Shown: in pieces, positions 24,260 to 36,358 of the stretch
Layout of the letters: every line of letters begins with the position of its first letter
Position numbering within the stretch: position 1 is the first letter of the stretch
Translations under genes and position numbers: made by a program
Notes under the pieces: generated by a model
What the model was told of the DNA's origin: nothing
Database searches by the model: none
Seen by the model: only the letters and a program-made list of their open reading frames with translations
NCBI RefSeq assembly: GCF_000001735.4
Contig: NC_003071.7
Coordinates: forward strand, 13,013,151-13,077,150
Source: Arabidopsis thaliana
Taxonomy: Eukaryota > Streptophyta > Magnoliopsida > Brassicales > Brassicaceae
DNA: 64,000 nt
Direction of reading: 5' to 3'

Positions 24260-27200
24260 ATGGTTGCGGCGAAAGAGAACAAGTTTCTGACAGTGGCACC
24301 TTTTGAGTGTGCTTGGAGTGATGATCTGAAGTTCCGGGAAGCGGGAAGAGGTTGTGTTGCGTTTGATGCGTTTGCTCACAATGATGTCACGGTGGTGTTT
24401 AGAGAGAATGTGGGGACTCAACATTACCATTATAAGAAAGATAATAGTCCTCACTACATTGTTATCATTGGTAGCAATAGGAATCGTAGGTTGAAGATTC
24501 AGGTAGATGGAAAATCTGTGGTCGATGAGGAAGCTTCTGATCTTTGTCGTTGTTCTTTGGAGTTTCAGAGTTACTGGATTAGTATCTATGATGGGTTGAT
24601 TAGCATTGGTAAAGGTCGGTATCCGTTTCAGAACCTGGTATTTAAGTGGCAAGACCCCAAGCCCAATTGTAATGTTCAGTATGTTGGTCTGAGCAGCTGG
24701 GATAAACATGTTGGATATAGAAACGTGAGTGTGTTTCCTGTGACACATAATCATATCTTGCTGTGGAAGCAAGTGGATTGCCGTGAAGTTAGAGGAGATG
24801 AGTCTGGTGACGAGAAGGTTGTGGAGGAAGGGACTGGTTATGATTATGAACAATGGGGACTTGGGAATTTCTTGGAGAGTTGGCAATTATCTGACACAGT
24901 CTTCCTTGTTGGTGAAGAGGAAATGGATGTCCCTGCTCACAAGGTTATATTACAAGCATCAGGTAATTTTCCTTTGAGATCATCTGATGGGGATGTCATT
25001 CAACTTCGTGGAGTGTCGTACCCGATTCTTCATGCTCTTCTTCAATATATCTATACTGGACGAACTCAGGTAATTTCTCATATCCTCTTCCCTTGACGTA
25101 ATTGTCCCTTTTGCCTGGTGAAATGCTTTGTTAGGAACCTTTTTATTTATTTATTAGTAAACATGGAGATTCTATATCTTCGTCATAATTTCCTTCAAAC
25201 TTTTGTTTTGATGTAGATTTTGGAATCAGAACTTGCTCCATTGCGGGATTTAAGTTCTAAGTTTGAAGTGATGTCATTGGTGAGACAGTGTGAAGAAAGT
25301 ATAGACCATTTTAAATTGAGCAAAACAGCATTTGACTCCTGCAGAAAAGTCAAACTCTTGTGTCCTATTTCTCACCCGTTATCTGGCTTTATGTTCCCAA
25401 GTGCTTTCCCTGTTGATGTTGGGAAGCTGGTAAAGTTGTACTCAACCGGCGAATATAGTGACATAAAAATCTACCTCAGTGACCATAGTCTCACTTTCCA
25501 ATCCCACAAAGTCATTCTAAGTCTTTGGAGTGTTGCATTTGCAAAGGTGAGAATCTCTTTTAGTGTCGCAGTTCTGATGTACATGAATATATTGATTCTC
25601 AATTTTCTTATTTATTCTCTATGAACATCCAGATGTTTACAAATGGGATGAGTGAAAGCCATTCATCAACGATTTACCTAACCGATGTATCACCAGAAGC
25701 ATTCAAGGCTATGATGAATTTCATGTATAGTGGAGAGTTGAACATGGAAGACACTGTGAATTTTGGCACCGAGTTGATTCATCTTCTCTTTCTAGCTGAC
25801 CGGTTTGGAGTTGTTCCACTTCATCAAGAATGCTGCAAAATGCTCTTGGAGTGCCTCTCAGAGGTAATTTTTTTCTTTTCACAATCCTCTAGAGTAAATG
25901 ATACGTCTCGCTGTCATTATCATGTTTCACTTCTTTTCCAGTACATCTGTTACAATATGGTTTCTGTATGATAGAGAGCTTAATGAGCCGTGAAGTGGGT
26001 TGCGGTTTCAAGCCTTCTGAAACTAAAAGAGAAAAGAAACGAAATACCACATTCAAACTACAGAGTAAAAAGAATATTAATATTGTGTCATGTATATATT
26101 ACATGCAGGGATGGCGTTCCGTTTTGGAAGAAGGTCATACAACAAGAATAATTCTTTTATGCGAGTTTATTGGGCGTGGGAGCAGACAAACTTGAGTCTT
26201 TTCTCAAGCTAACCTCTGAACTTTGTTGCAGGATTCTGTATGCTCAGTTCTCCAAGTGGTTTCGTCTATCTCATCATGTAAACTCATTGAGGAGATGTGC
26301 AAGAGGAAGTTCTCCATGCACTTCGACTATTGTACCACTGCAAGTTTGGACTTTGTCTTGTTAGATCAGACCACCTTCAGTGATATTCTTGAGGTGTGTT
26401 TTCTCTTTCGCTAACGTACTATTTCTTATAAGAACATCTGAACCCGCTTGGAGACTTGCCCAAATAAACTGCTACAACGTGTTGCTCATGCACTGACCAG
26501 TGATTAGTTATCGTGGAAATATATATGAACAATGGAATTGTAATGGATATCACCAAGAGTGATGAATGACGTCTCCTTTCGTTATGGCATGTATTAAATC
26601 CTGGAATTGCAGTCTGCAGATCTGACGGTGACATCTGAAGAAAAGATTCTGAATGCTGTTCTCATGTGGTGCATGAAAGCTGAGGAGTCGCACAGTTGGG
26701 GAGTAATAGATGAGATGATGAACTATGCTGACCCCAAAAGTTTGTTCAAAGAAAGGCTTCAGTCACTTGATGACCTGTTACCTCATGTACGCTTCTCTTT
26801 GTTGCCATATGAGTTACTTAAAAGGGTAAGTGGATCCTGACCCTGTATATGCTGAATGAACTTTGTCATTTTCTGTTAAATTAATTTCGCTGATGCCATC
26901 TATGCTTTGATGATGACGCAGTTAGAAAACAGCAACCTAAGCAAAGAAATCCCAGTATTCAATCGTCTTGTAAGTTCTTAACATCTTCTATCGATTTGGG
27001 GATTATTTAATTTGTCATTTCAAGACTGATTTTCTCTCCAAGCCCTCACTTATTTTGTCTTGTGTACAGTTGAAGGAGGCTGCTAGCTTCCTAACATCCG
27101 GATTGATATCCCCAGGAAATGAACCGATGTATGAATTACATAGTCATGTATCTTAGGATTGTAAACATCTCCAGGTTTATATTTCCAGACTTCTCAATTA

Positions 27201-28325
27201 TTAAAGCTTTTCACCTCTAGTTCAAGATTCCAACATCGGAGATCGAGTTTCAAGGAGCTTCAGTACATACGTGATGGGGACAGCAATGGGGTGCTGCACT
27301 TTGTGGGTACATCTTATGGTAGTCATCAGTGGGTCAACCCCGTTCTCGCAAAGGTTAACCTCACTTTTATCTTACTTTCTTTATTCATATTGTTGGAAAT
27401 CCAATTACCATGACAAGGAATTCTGCTGGAGAAAAATATTTCCTTATTTGAGTTCTTTATGTTTTACAGAAAATCAACATTACATCGAGTAGTCCCACAT
27501 CCAGATTCACTGATCCAAAGGCTTTGGCTTCAAAAGCCTATGCGGTATGGTCCACCCAAGTTCGCTCGGATTATATGACTAGAATTTGGCTTGAACTACA
27601 AAATTGACGAAGCATAAAATTAATTGAAGTGAACCTTCTTTCCTCTTAGATACAGTATTTAACCATATGATTTCATTTTTTTGGCACCAGGGTACTTCCT
27701 TTGCAGGGCCTAGGATGGAAGACGGCCATATATCATCCTGGTGGGTGGTGGACTTAGGCGAAGAACATCAGGTCTCCTCCATAACTTCTCTTTCTACATA
27801 CTCTGTTCTCATAAAGACACAAACGGTCTAAATGCTCCATATGTAACCCATACTCGCAGAAATAAGAGAAAATGTATTTGAGTAAAACAACATTTACTTT
27901 AAGTTCTGAAAATAATATAACACGGTGAGGATTTTTGGTTGCAGCTTATGTGCAACTATTACACCTTCAGACAAGACGGATCAAGAGCATTCACAAGATT
28001 CTGGAAGTTTCAGGTATCTTATTTTTGCTACAATTATTTCCTGTCTTCTTAAGACAAGAGGTGCTTAGGAAAGTTTTGTGTTGTCGTTGTCTTGATGGGT
28101 TTGAAGGGATCGATGGATGGGAAAACATGGACAGACTTGAGAGTCCATGAGGATGACCAAACAATGTGCAAGGCCGGTCAGTTTGCATCATGGCCAATCA
28201 CCGCAGCAAATGCATTACTCCCCTTTAGGTTTTTCAGGCTGGTTCTGACCGGTCCAACTGCAGATACATCAACTCCGTGGAACTTTTGCATTTGCTACTT
28301 GGAGCTCTACGGTTACTTCCGTTGA
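24260..28325 (+). CDS. Double BTB/POZ-BACK protein with C-terminal discoidin-like domain
   Basis: Twelve exons (24260-25069, 25217-25546, 25633-25863, 26232-26393, 26613-26825, 26922-26969, 27070-27128, 27221-27353, 27470-27544, 27691-27771, 27945-28013, 28107-28325) encode 809 residues, all with GT-AG borders and matching phases. The N-terminal ~200 residues resemble a FARE-type ligand-binding region. A first BTB fold starts at residue 210 (LSDTVFLVG, AHKVIL) and a second at about 350 (YSDIKIYL, SHKVIL). A BACK-like helical segment follows. The last ~150 residues resemble an F5/8 type C (discoidin) sandwich, with WWVVDLGEEHQL, GSMDGKTW and FRLVLTGP. BTB-BACK proteins usually act as substrate adaptors for CUL3 ubiquitin ligases; the substrate is unknown. 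This corresponds to At2g30600. Confidence 0.93.
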
Positions 28326-28619
28326 AGCGCTCTGCAATGAATGACCTTTTGACTGTTTCTACTACACACGTTTTTGACGTTTATCCTGTTTACCTTTTGT
28401 TCTTGTACTACAGTGATCTTTGAACCTGAAAGTGTTTCTCAATATATGTTAAACTTGATTCCAGTTAGATTGTTTTGGTTTTTATACAAGAGATTTGGCC
28501 TATGGCTGTGGAGTAATGAGTTATACTTTGTTTTTTATGACTCGGTTTAAGAATCTCTTGCATAAAACTGACGAAGCAGACTCTTTTTTGACAAAAAAAA
28601 GTATCACAACAGAGTAAAA

Positions 28620-29192
28620 TCAAGACCTAGACGAAAAGCGAAAAATGACAAAAGCCACAAGAGTTGTGGTAAGCAAAATGTTTGGGAACCGCTCGAATCT
28701 TTTAAAGCATTTGGACATCCATGAGTCCGGCGGCAAATGATGTGTAGAAGGGTATGTCACAATCTTTGGAGCAGAATCCGAATGTCGAAGTGGAACCATA
28801 TTCTCTACGAAATGAGATAAAACACGAATGTCTGCAGCGATAAAATGGACTTCGTTTGTTTCTGGATTATATTTGAACAGCCTCTTTTCACTGTCATGGA
28901 AGAAAAGATTCCCTTGCTTAGAAACTGTCACTGGTCTACACCACAACCTCCATATCCAAGGGTGAAGAGCTCTAGGGAATAAACAAAATGAGTACGTCTT
29001 GGTCCATGTATCTTCCTGTGGATCCAAGCTCCATATCCTTACTTCCCAATGAGAAACTCCATAATATGTTTTAACCAAGGCTAGACGATCTTCAAGGTTA
29101 ACTAGCTCGCTCGGTTCCCGGGGTGTGGGCGGTGTTGGGACATCACGAAACTGTTCAGTGTGAAGATCCAGAGCTAGAATCTTGAAACGCAT
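28620..29192 (-). CDS. Truncated F-box-associated protein, F-box missing
   Basis: A 190-residue frame starts at the first real ATG, 29192 (MRFKIL), and runs to 28620. It resembles the C-terminal half of Arabidopsis F-box-associated proteins: FKILALDLHTEQFRDVP, then a beta-propeller-like repeat with a WSLDPQEDTW segment and FNPETNEVHF-like text. A hydrophobic tail follows (LLTTTLVAFVIFRF). The F-box that should occupy the first ~45 residues is absent, and no spliced upstream exon encoding it was found within 3 kb. Without an F-box it could not join an SCF complex in the usual way, so this is either a decayed relic or a free interaction domain. The frame is intact, which keeps a functional reading open. 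Confidence 0.65.
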   Translation of the reverse strand: MRFKILALDLHTEQFRDVPTPPTPREPSELVNLEDRLALVKTYYGVSHWEVRIWSLDPQEDTWTKTYSFCLFPRALHPWIWRLWCRPVTVSKQGNLFFHDSEKRLFKYNPETNEVHFIAADIRVLSHFVENMVPLRHSDSAPKIVTYPSTHHLPPDSWMSKCFKRFERFPNILLTTTLVAFVIFRFSSRS

Positions 29193-32100
29193 GTTAAGAT
29201 GTGTCACTCACATGTTAAACGCATGTCTCGGGACTGCTCCGCGGAAAATCTTGAAGATATTGATGACAAAATTTGTATCGAAAAATCAATGCTTGTACAA
29301 TCTACGACCAAAATGTATTTTTATTTTATTTGTATTTCTAGAGGTGTACAATTGAAAATCCTCAAAATAATCCACCAATAGTATCCAAATCATATGTTAT
29401 TTATATACTCTTTATAAATATAAAATTAATTATGTGACAAAAAAAATCAAGTAATTCAAAAATTAATTAAGGTAGATCAAATAGCTTATAATTTAGTGAT
29501 AAACTTTTAAATGTCATAAGACAAAAAGAATTACTTTAAATTTCATAGAACAAAGTTAACTAAATATATGCTAAACATATTTAAAGTTTTTCTTCTCTTT
29601 AGAACTAAACATTCACGAAGTGTTAATGTGAGGATGTTTACGACAAATTATTAATGTGAGGAGGTTAACAAAGAGGGCCTACGTGTTTCACGTTTCTGTT
29701 TGTATGTCATAAGAAATGAAAATTTATCCCTAATTAGGGAATTAGTTTAGTGATAAACTTTTAAATGTCTCAATGACAATTATTAATTTGATTTCGTAAA
29801 ATTTCGTAAATATTTCTTAAATAATGTCTAGGGAAGAATGAAGATGACATTTGTACTGAAAGTAAGGGATGTGGATAAGTATTCTAAATAATCAAAACTA
29901 GTGTAAGGTCTTATTGTTTTAATTAAGATTCTTAGCATATGTAGAGAATACAAAAAATAAAAATAAAATTGCATACTTGTGTTTATCGAAAGATTAGTGA
30001 CAAAAATTTGTTACCTTTTTCGTAAATGGTAGATGGAAAACATTAACCATATTATAAGTTTTGTCAATCAATAATCATTTACTAGCTCATCACTAAATCC
30101 GTAACGAGAAAAACTCGTAATCAAACTGCATGTTTGTTAAGTGATAGAATAGTCTAGAAGACTCTAGATAATATGGTTCGAGTATTTTAAAAACCAACAT
30201 TAGCTTCCATTGGTGAATGTAAAAAATGTAAATGACTAGTGACATCCAAGAGTAAACCATTTGGACGCATCAATTTTGAACGAGAGATTGGTGGATTAAT
30301 GTCTACATACACGTTTACTCTCAAGCTATTTATGGTTGTGTTAAAGGTTCCTATCTTACTTAGCGGCTTTGTTTTGGGTATAAATATATTGATTGAATTT
30401 TAACATTTAAGAGTATCATCGTTTAGAAAATATTTGTGACGAAAATAATTAGACTATGGTCAGATTGATTATAACTTTACAAAACGGTTTCTTTTTACTT
30501 GTGTAATGACATTTAGCTATAGATCAATTTAGCGTTCTTAATTTGTGTTGGGTTAGATTTTGAATTGGAAAACATTTGACGTATATATGAGTTGGATCCA
30601 GTTTGTATTTTGGTTACATTTTCAGTTATATATGTGATAAGAAGAGTTAATTTAGAAAGTTATTTTTTACTGTCTGTATATATCTCTATAAGGAAAATTT
30701 TCTAATTAAATCATTTCTTTGAAACTCTTATTTGCATCAATCATATATGCCATATATTCACACATATATTCGTGTCGAAGATGTTATATAATATTTCTAA
30801 GAAAAAATCATTGAAAATGCGAAAATATTTCATACCGATATGAATATTGGTTTGTGATTATAGGTTTATAACAAGATCTCACCAACGTTGCTTCGTTGGA
30901 GAACTACAGTATTAAGGTGACAAACTTAGTTTCATGTCAATTACTCGTTTTCGTTTTGTTTTGGTCTCGTTTCAATATATTAGTTATATATGGATGATGA
31001 AAGAATAAAATTTTGTATTAATATGAATTGGTTTTTGACTTTACGTATATTTCAGTAGAGGAAAACTTGCCTAATTCACAATTTCCTTATGAATATAAAC
31101 TTTTTTATAACTATGATATATAATAAACCTATAATCTCAAATCAATATTGATGTTTGTTCAGAAATTTCTCGCGGTTTAACTATCATCAATGTTGATTTG
31201 TTAAAGAATAGGCATAGCAACATGTTACCTGAATCGAAATTCATAGCAAAGATTTATGTTTGCTAACGAATATCATATACTATTATTGATAATAATAAAG
31301 TTACATTTAAGCTTTTAGAAGCTATATGCATATACTTGCATACATCATCATTATACGCATATGCTTCACTAATTCCACATTTTAAAACAAATTTAAACTT
31401 TGTGATTCAATTCAAGATGTAATGACTTTCAAATATGTAAAATGGTTCCAACGCATTACTCTTTGGTTATCTTAGTTAGGACTCTCTTAAAGAGAGACAC
31501 ATCACACATGCAACAAGTTGTGTGGCACCACACACAAGAAGATGGTCATCTTTGGTCGGATTCAACAACACAATTTTCCACCTTAAACTCATCCGATTTC
31601 ATCAAATCATAGTTCGTTACACTCCTTGATTAGTCTAGTTTTCAACGAACATAACCATTAAAAAAAAAACCATAAGCATTCTCCAAAAAACCAAAAATAC
31701 CGTAATACTATCAAAACAAACCATAGTTTTGACCAACCTTGCTTCAATCCCCATTTTCTCATCCTACACAAAACCATTTCAATCGATTAAACACTCAAAC
31801 AAAACCTTACAGAATTATCTACACAATGAAAAAAACAAAATCAAAATCCATAAAGTAAACAAAAAGTTATGATAAAATCAATCAAAGCTAAAAGCACACC
31901 AATACAATACACAAAAGCACCTATCCACATCCATTAACCTCCGCATCCTTACATTCGTAATCCTAAATTATAAACCGTCGATAGATTTAAATCCAACGGT
32001 TGAAATTCAAACCTGAGTTGATACACCGATCCGAGTACTCATCATTTTAACCAATCAGAGAAGAGATTACAAACTCTGTCTCATAAACACATCTGACTAT

Positions 32101-32209
32101 ATAAACATCATTCCCATAGTTCTTCTCCTTCTCCTCATCACAAAATTCTCCGACGCATTACATTTTCTTCCGATCAATACAGAGAGATCAGTTTCTGAGA
32201 GAGAAGAAG
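29193..32209. other. 3-kb AT-rich intergenic region before histone H1.2
   Basis: No coding frame is supported. A direct repeat containing tttagtgataaacttttaaatgtc occurs near 29491 and 29743. An imperfect ~29-base inverted repeat pairs 30842-30871 with 31121-31152. The last 200 bases are the H1.2 promoter and leader. Confidence 0.5.
32051..32105 (+). promoter_or_regulatory. CCAAT box and TATA box of histone H1.2
   Basis: CCAAT lies at 32051-32055 and TATATAAA at 32098-32105, which is 105 bases before the ATG at 32210. The spacing fits a plant core promoter with a leader of about 75 bases. Confidence 0.65.
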
Positions 32210-33117
32210 ATGTCTATAGAGGAAGAAAACGTTCCAACGACTGTTGACTCAGGAGCTGCCGATACAACGGTGAAATCTCCGGAGAAGAAACCGGCGGCGA
32301 AAGGTGGTAAATCTAAGAAGACGACGACGGCTAAAGCAACGAAGAAGCCTGTGAAAGCTGCTGCTCCAACGAAGAAGAAAACAACTTCCTCTCACCCTAC
32401 CTATGAAGAGGTCAATATTCGATCTAAACTTTTTTTTTTTGAATTTTTATCAGATTCATAGATTTGGAATTTGAATTTTGTTTGAATTCGATGCAGATGA
32501 TTAAAGATGCGATTGTAACGTTGAAGGAGAGAACTGGATCTAGTCAATACGCGATTCAGAAATTCATAGAGGAGAAACATAAATCACTGCCTCCTACTTT
32601 TAGGAAGCTTTTGCTTGTGAATCTCAAGAGACTTGTTGCTTCTGAGAAATTGGTTAAAGTCAAAGCTTCTTTTAAGATTCCTTCTGCTAGATCCGCAGCA
32701 ACACCTAAACCGGCTGCTCCGGTTAAGAAGAAGGCAACTGTAGTAGCTAAACCTAAGGGTAAGGTTGCTGCTGCTGTTGCTCCTGCTAAAGCTAAAGCGG
32801 CGGCTAAAGGAACTAAGAAGCCTGCGGCTAAAGTTGTTGCTAAGGCTAAGGTTACTGCTAAACCTAAGGCTAAGGTTACTGCTGCTAAACCTAAGTCTAA
32901 GTCTGTTGCTGCTGTTTCCAAGACTAAAGCTGTTGCTGCTAAGCCTAAGGCTAAGGAGAGACCAGCTAAAGCTTCTAGGACTTCGACTAGAACATCTCCA
33001 GGGAAAAAAGTTGCTGCTCCTGCTAAGAAAGTGGCTGTGACTAAGAAGGCTCCGGCTAAGAGTGTGAAGGTGAAGTCTCCGGCGAAGAGAGCTTCGACTA
33101 GGAAGGCTAAGAAGTGA
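32210..33117 (+). CDS. H1.2: Linker histone H1.2
   Basis: Two exons, 32210-32410 and 32497-33117, encode 273 residues. The N-terminal ~60 residues are acidic and then Lys-rich. The winged-helix globular domain spans about residues 60-130 (HPTYEEMIKDAIVTLKER, SSQYAIQKFIEE, FRKLLLVNLKRLV). The C-terminal ~140 residues are a basic Lys/Ala/Pro tail with repeated AKPKAK-type motifs. Linker histone binds the nucleosome dyad and linker DNA and compacts chromatin, competing with DDM1-dependent access in transposons. The single intron lies inside the globular domain, just after its first residues. Length and sequence match H1.2 (At2g30620). The long minus-strand frame at 32556-32921 is a codon-composition shadow of the Lys/Ala tail. 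Confidence 0.96.
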
Positions 33118-33732
33118 AGAAGATTGGTTTAGGATAGGTTTTGGGGGGAGATTGAATACATGGTGGTGGTTAGCTTCTATAGGGTAGTCTTGTATAATTG
33201 AATCATCCTTGAAGGAGCTTGCTTTCCAAAGTTTTTTACTTGTTTCTTTGGTTTCTTCTTGAAACTTTTTTTTTTCTTCTTTGTAAGTTTTGGTTTGTTT
33301 GAATTTTAAGCTTTTTGATCAATAGCTATAATGTGATGGTTTCTTCACTCTTTTACTTGTTCAGAAACTGTTATAGAAGCTTTCCATTTCAAGCAAATGA
33401 CATTCACATGTTTAGTTCTGTCTTACTGTATCATTGTCTTTGTGGATTCTTCAGTTGTGGTTTTGAAGGAACTGGTCTCTCTTAAGAACAAGCTTGACCA
33501 ATGTTAAGGTGAGATTCATATGTTTTCCTCTGAATCATGTCATACATTTGCTTCCTTAAACATCTCTTAAGACCAAGCTTGACAATGTAACTATCTCTTA
33601 GGTTAGGTGTTGCCAATTCTCTCTTTACTAGAGAGATTCAATTTTGTTTGATGTTTTAGGAGTTACATAAATGAATGACATACCGGGAAAAAAAAAGCTA
33701 AGAGATCTTCTGCGTTTATCTATCTTCATCTC
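33118..33732. other. Convergent spacer between H1.2 and the P-loop gene
   Basis: The two 3' ends meet here. A near-identical ~27-base direct repeat containing ctcttaagaacaagcttgac occurs at 33476-33502 and, with one base changed and one deleted, at 33562-33588. No gene is seen. Confidence 0.55.
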
Positions 33733-35956
33733 TCATCTTGGTGTTTCTTGGAGATACTGTTTGAATCTTTCCACTTTCTGAATTGAGTATTTGAGCTCTT
33801 GTTGAATGTTGAACCTAGAAGGAGAAAGAACAATGTCTTTCCATATTGATCCAGCTTCACAAGCAGGATTTGGATTTCTGTATAGCTCGTAAATAGAATC
33901 TGCATTCTCGTTTAACCTCCCTACATTCTTCAAACAGTCTATCTCCTCTGGATCCACTAGCAATGTCTTTTCCTTCTCTTTCCACCCTATCAGCTGCATA
34001 AACCACATTTGTTCACCATGGATCCTCACTTTCATTACTTAAAACGTTTCAGGAGGAAAATTTTAACCTTTGGAGAACCTTCAAGAGCATTGGTGCAGTA
34101 AAGTCTAGCATTGTCAACTAAGTTGCAATAGGTAAGAAACGCATTCGCAAACCTCTTGTGAGATCTCAGCTGAGACCTCACTCTAACTGCTCTTCTACAC
34201 ATTATAGCTCTCCTGCATATATAGTAAACCAAAACCTTATGTTATGAAAACACACAATTGTTTTAAAGACCAACACTTGGAACATTCTCACCTAATTCCT
34301 CGAATCACTGCTAAATATGCATCACATACAACTCCAACTAACTCTATCCTGTATGGCTTTCTCTCCCTTCCATCTTCTTGAAGCTGTTGCCTTTCGCCTA
34401 TGCGTTCCCAATAGTTCTCTATAACATCTCCATTCTCACCAACCTTGTAGCCAGCTCCCATTCTGTAACGATGGCGATGCACATTCCTCGCCATTGTTAT
34501 GGTCTGAACCACAAATGGTACCCAAGAGAGTGTTCCATCCATTATCACGTCTCGCCCTTCGTTGAGAGCTGTAACGAGCAGCGATGATGCTGCGTCTGTT
34601 GATGATTGGTGAACCTGTTTTATTTCCATTTCACCGTCAGAGTTTCACAACATTGGATATTGAGTATAACAAAGGTAATATGCAGTATATATGAAGTTGA
34701 TTCCTTGCACATTTTGTCGCTCTGCAGGTTCTTTTTACGTTAAGGATTCTTATTGCAACCTATAAGGAAACAAAGAACCTTACGAATTCAGCAGTCTTGA
34801 TCATATCAACATGACCTCTGGCGCTTAAAGCTCTGTATATCACATCAGATTCTTTAAAAGCATCGGCTTCAATCACCACAGCATCAGCTCCTGCCCAAAA
34901 CGGTCTGATCCAAAGCACACAAGCATGTACAGGTTCAATGCATAAGAACACTGATTAATGACAGATATGTTGATACTTTACTTACTCTTTGAGAATGTCT
35001 TTAAGCACAGTGCTCTTTCCTGCACCCATACCACCTCCCATAAGAAGTAGAACCGGGCTTCGGTCCTTGTGTGCAACTGGAGCCATAACTTCTGTACACT
35101 CTGAGTCATCAACAGATGCGATCCCCATTGCTTTCATTTCCTCTACCAATGTGTTAAACACTCTTGCCACTTTTAGATTTTTAGTCACCCTCTCAAACCT
35201 CTGTTCCCTATATATTAACCAAGGAACAAACAATCATTTTGGGAAGAATCATTAAAGAGAACACTTGTTTTTTAGACTCACCTTGTAGCCGCCATGACAA
35301 TGTGCTTTAGCTTCTTCTTAGGCTCTACATCGGCACTGAGTATCTGAAATGTTTTTGGTCTATTAGTAATATAACAAAGAAGGGATAATGAAAGTTTATT
35401 AGTAACCTGACTGATCATGAGATCCGCATGGCTCCAGTGGTAAGCAAAGTAACTAAGAATACATCTCTCAAACTCTTCAACGAGCTTAATGAAGAGAGAA
35501 TCAGCACCAGGCTCTTCAGAGAAGAAGCTGTATATGTCTTCCTCACAGCTGCCTGATTTTCTTATGTACTCATTAGCTAATTTGCAGAGATGAGGACATT
35601 CTCTCCTGTCCTTGAATCCCATCTGCCGCACTACAAAAGACACAAACAACATTTCCTTAATATGCATCATAATCTAAGATCAGGAAGATTTCAAGGAAGC
35701 TATGTAGATTGATTTTACCAACATAGTGAGAGAATCTCTCAAGCTTCTCATGGCCTTTGTGTTTTTGAGACGATCTGAGACGAGGGATGTTCTTGGAGTG
35801 ACGTAGCTTCCTTAGACGGAAGTGCAGTGCAAGGGCTAAGAGTAAGCCAATGGATGAGATTACTAAAATCTGTGCGAAGGTCGTCGTGTTGTTGTTGCTG
35901 TTAAACTCTGGAACACACATTGATCTGGATTTGCTTTGGGGATCATCAAGAGACAT
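33733..35956 (-). CDS. Membrane-anchored P-loop NTPase with zeta-toxin-like kinase fold
   Basis: Eight exons (35956-35719, 35630-35407, 35343-35282, 35207-34986, 34904-34784, 34614-34292, 34212-34068, 33993-33733) give 531 residues. A single membrane span lies at about residues 28-46 (QILVISSIGLLLALALHF), followed by a basic stretch. A helical region with a Cys/His-containing segment follows. The P-loop is GGGMGAGKST, with Lys239 as the nucleotide-binding lysine, and is followed by PFWAGADAVVIEADAFKESD and DGTLSW, the pattern of the zeta-toxin-like kinase family in plants. That similarity is structural only: plant members are single-copy housekeeping-like genes, with no antitoxin neighbour here. 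The substrate is unknown. The gene corresponds to At2g30630. It shares a 400-base upstream spacer with the MUG2 3' end. Confidence 0.88.
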
Positions 35957-36358
35957 GAGATTAAGATTGTTAGAACTCTAAGATTGGGTCCATTCTTGAG
36001 TTTGTTTTCTGTTACGAGACAATGTATCTGCTTTCTCCACGTGTGTTGTACTAAAATAGCTTTGAGTCCTATTACTCCGGAAGTTTCTTAGTTTGCTTTT
36101 TGTGTGATTTGACTCACCATTTTGTTTTAATAACCAAACTCTCATCCCCAATGTATGATATAATAGTGTTTTGGCAATGGTTTTATAAAATCTATTCGTT
36201 AAGGCTATAACATAAGAAGAATCTGTCATTGGATATCTATTGGAAAAATGAGTTACAGAGAAAGGCTTTGAAAATAATATTCTAAACCTAAGTATAAGAA
36301 ATAATAAATTCAGATCAGAGAAGAAGTAAAGAATCTAAAGAGAGATGTCATATGTTTT
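35957..36358. other. Spacer between P-loop gene start and MUG2 stop
   Basis: This 402-base AT-rich stretch must hold both the promoter of the minus-strand P-loop gene and the MUG2 3' UTR. I recognise no specific element. Confidence 0.5.

Noticed and set aside
24248..24886. 212-residue minus-strand frame over the first BTB exon
   Set aside because: Antisense shadow of the 810-base coding exon; no family resemblance.
32556..32921. 121-residue Ala/Leu-rich minus-strand frame
   Set aside because: It mirrors the repetitive Lys/Ala codons of histone H1.2.
33733..35956. A toxin-antitoxin module, given the zeta-toxin-like fold
   Set aside because: There is no antitoxin partner, the gene has eight exons and a membrane anchor, and it belongs to a plant-wide single-gene family.
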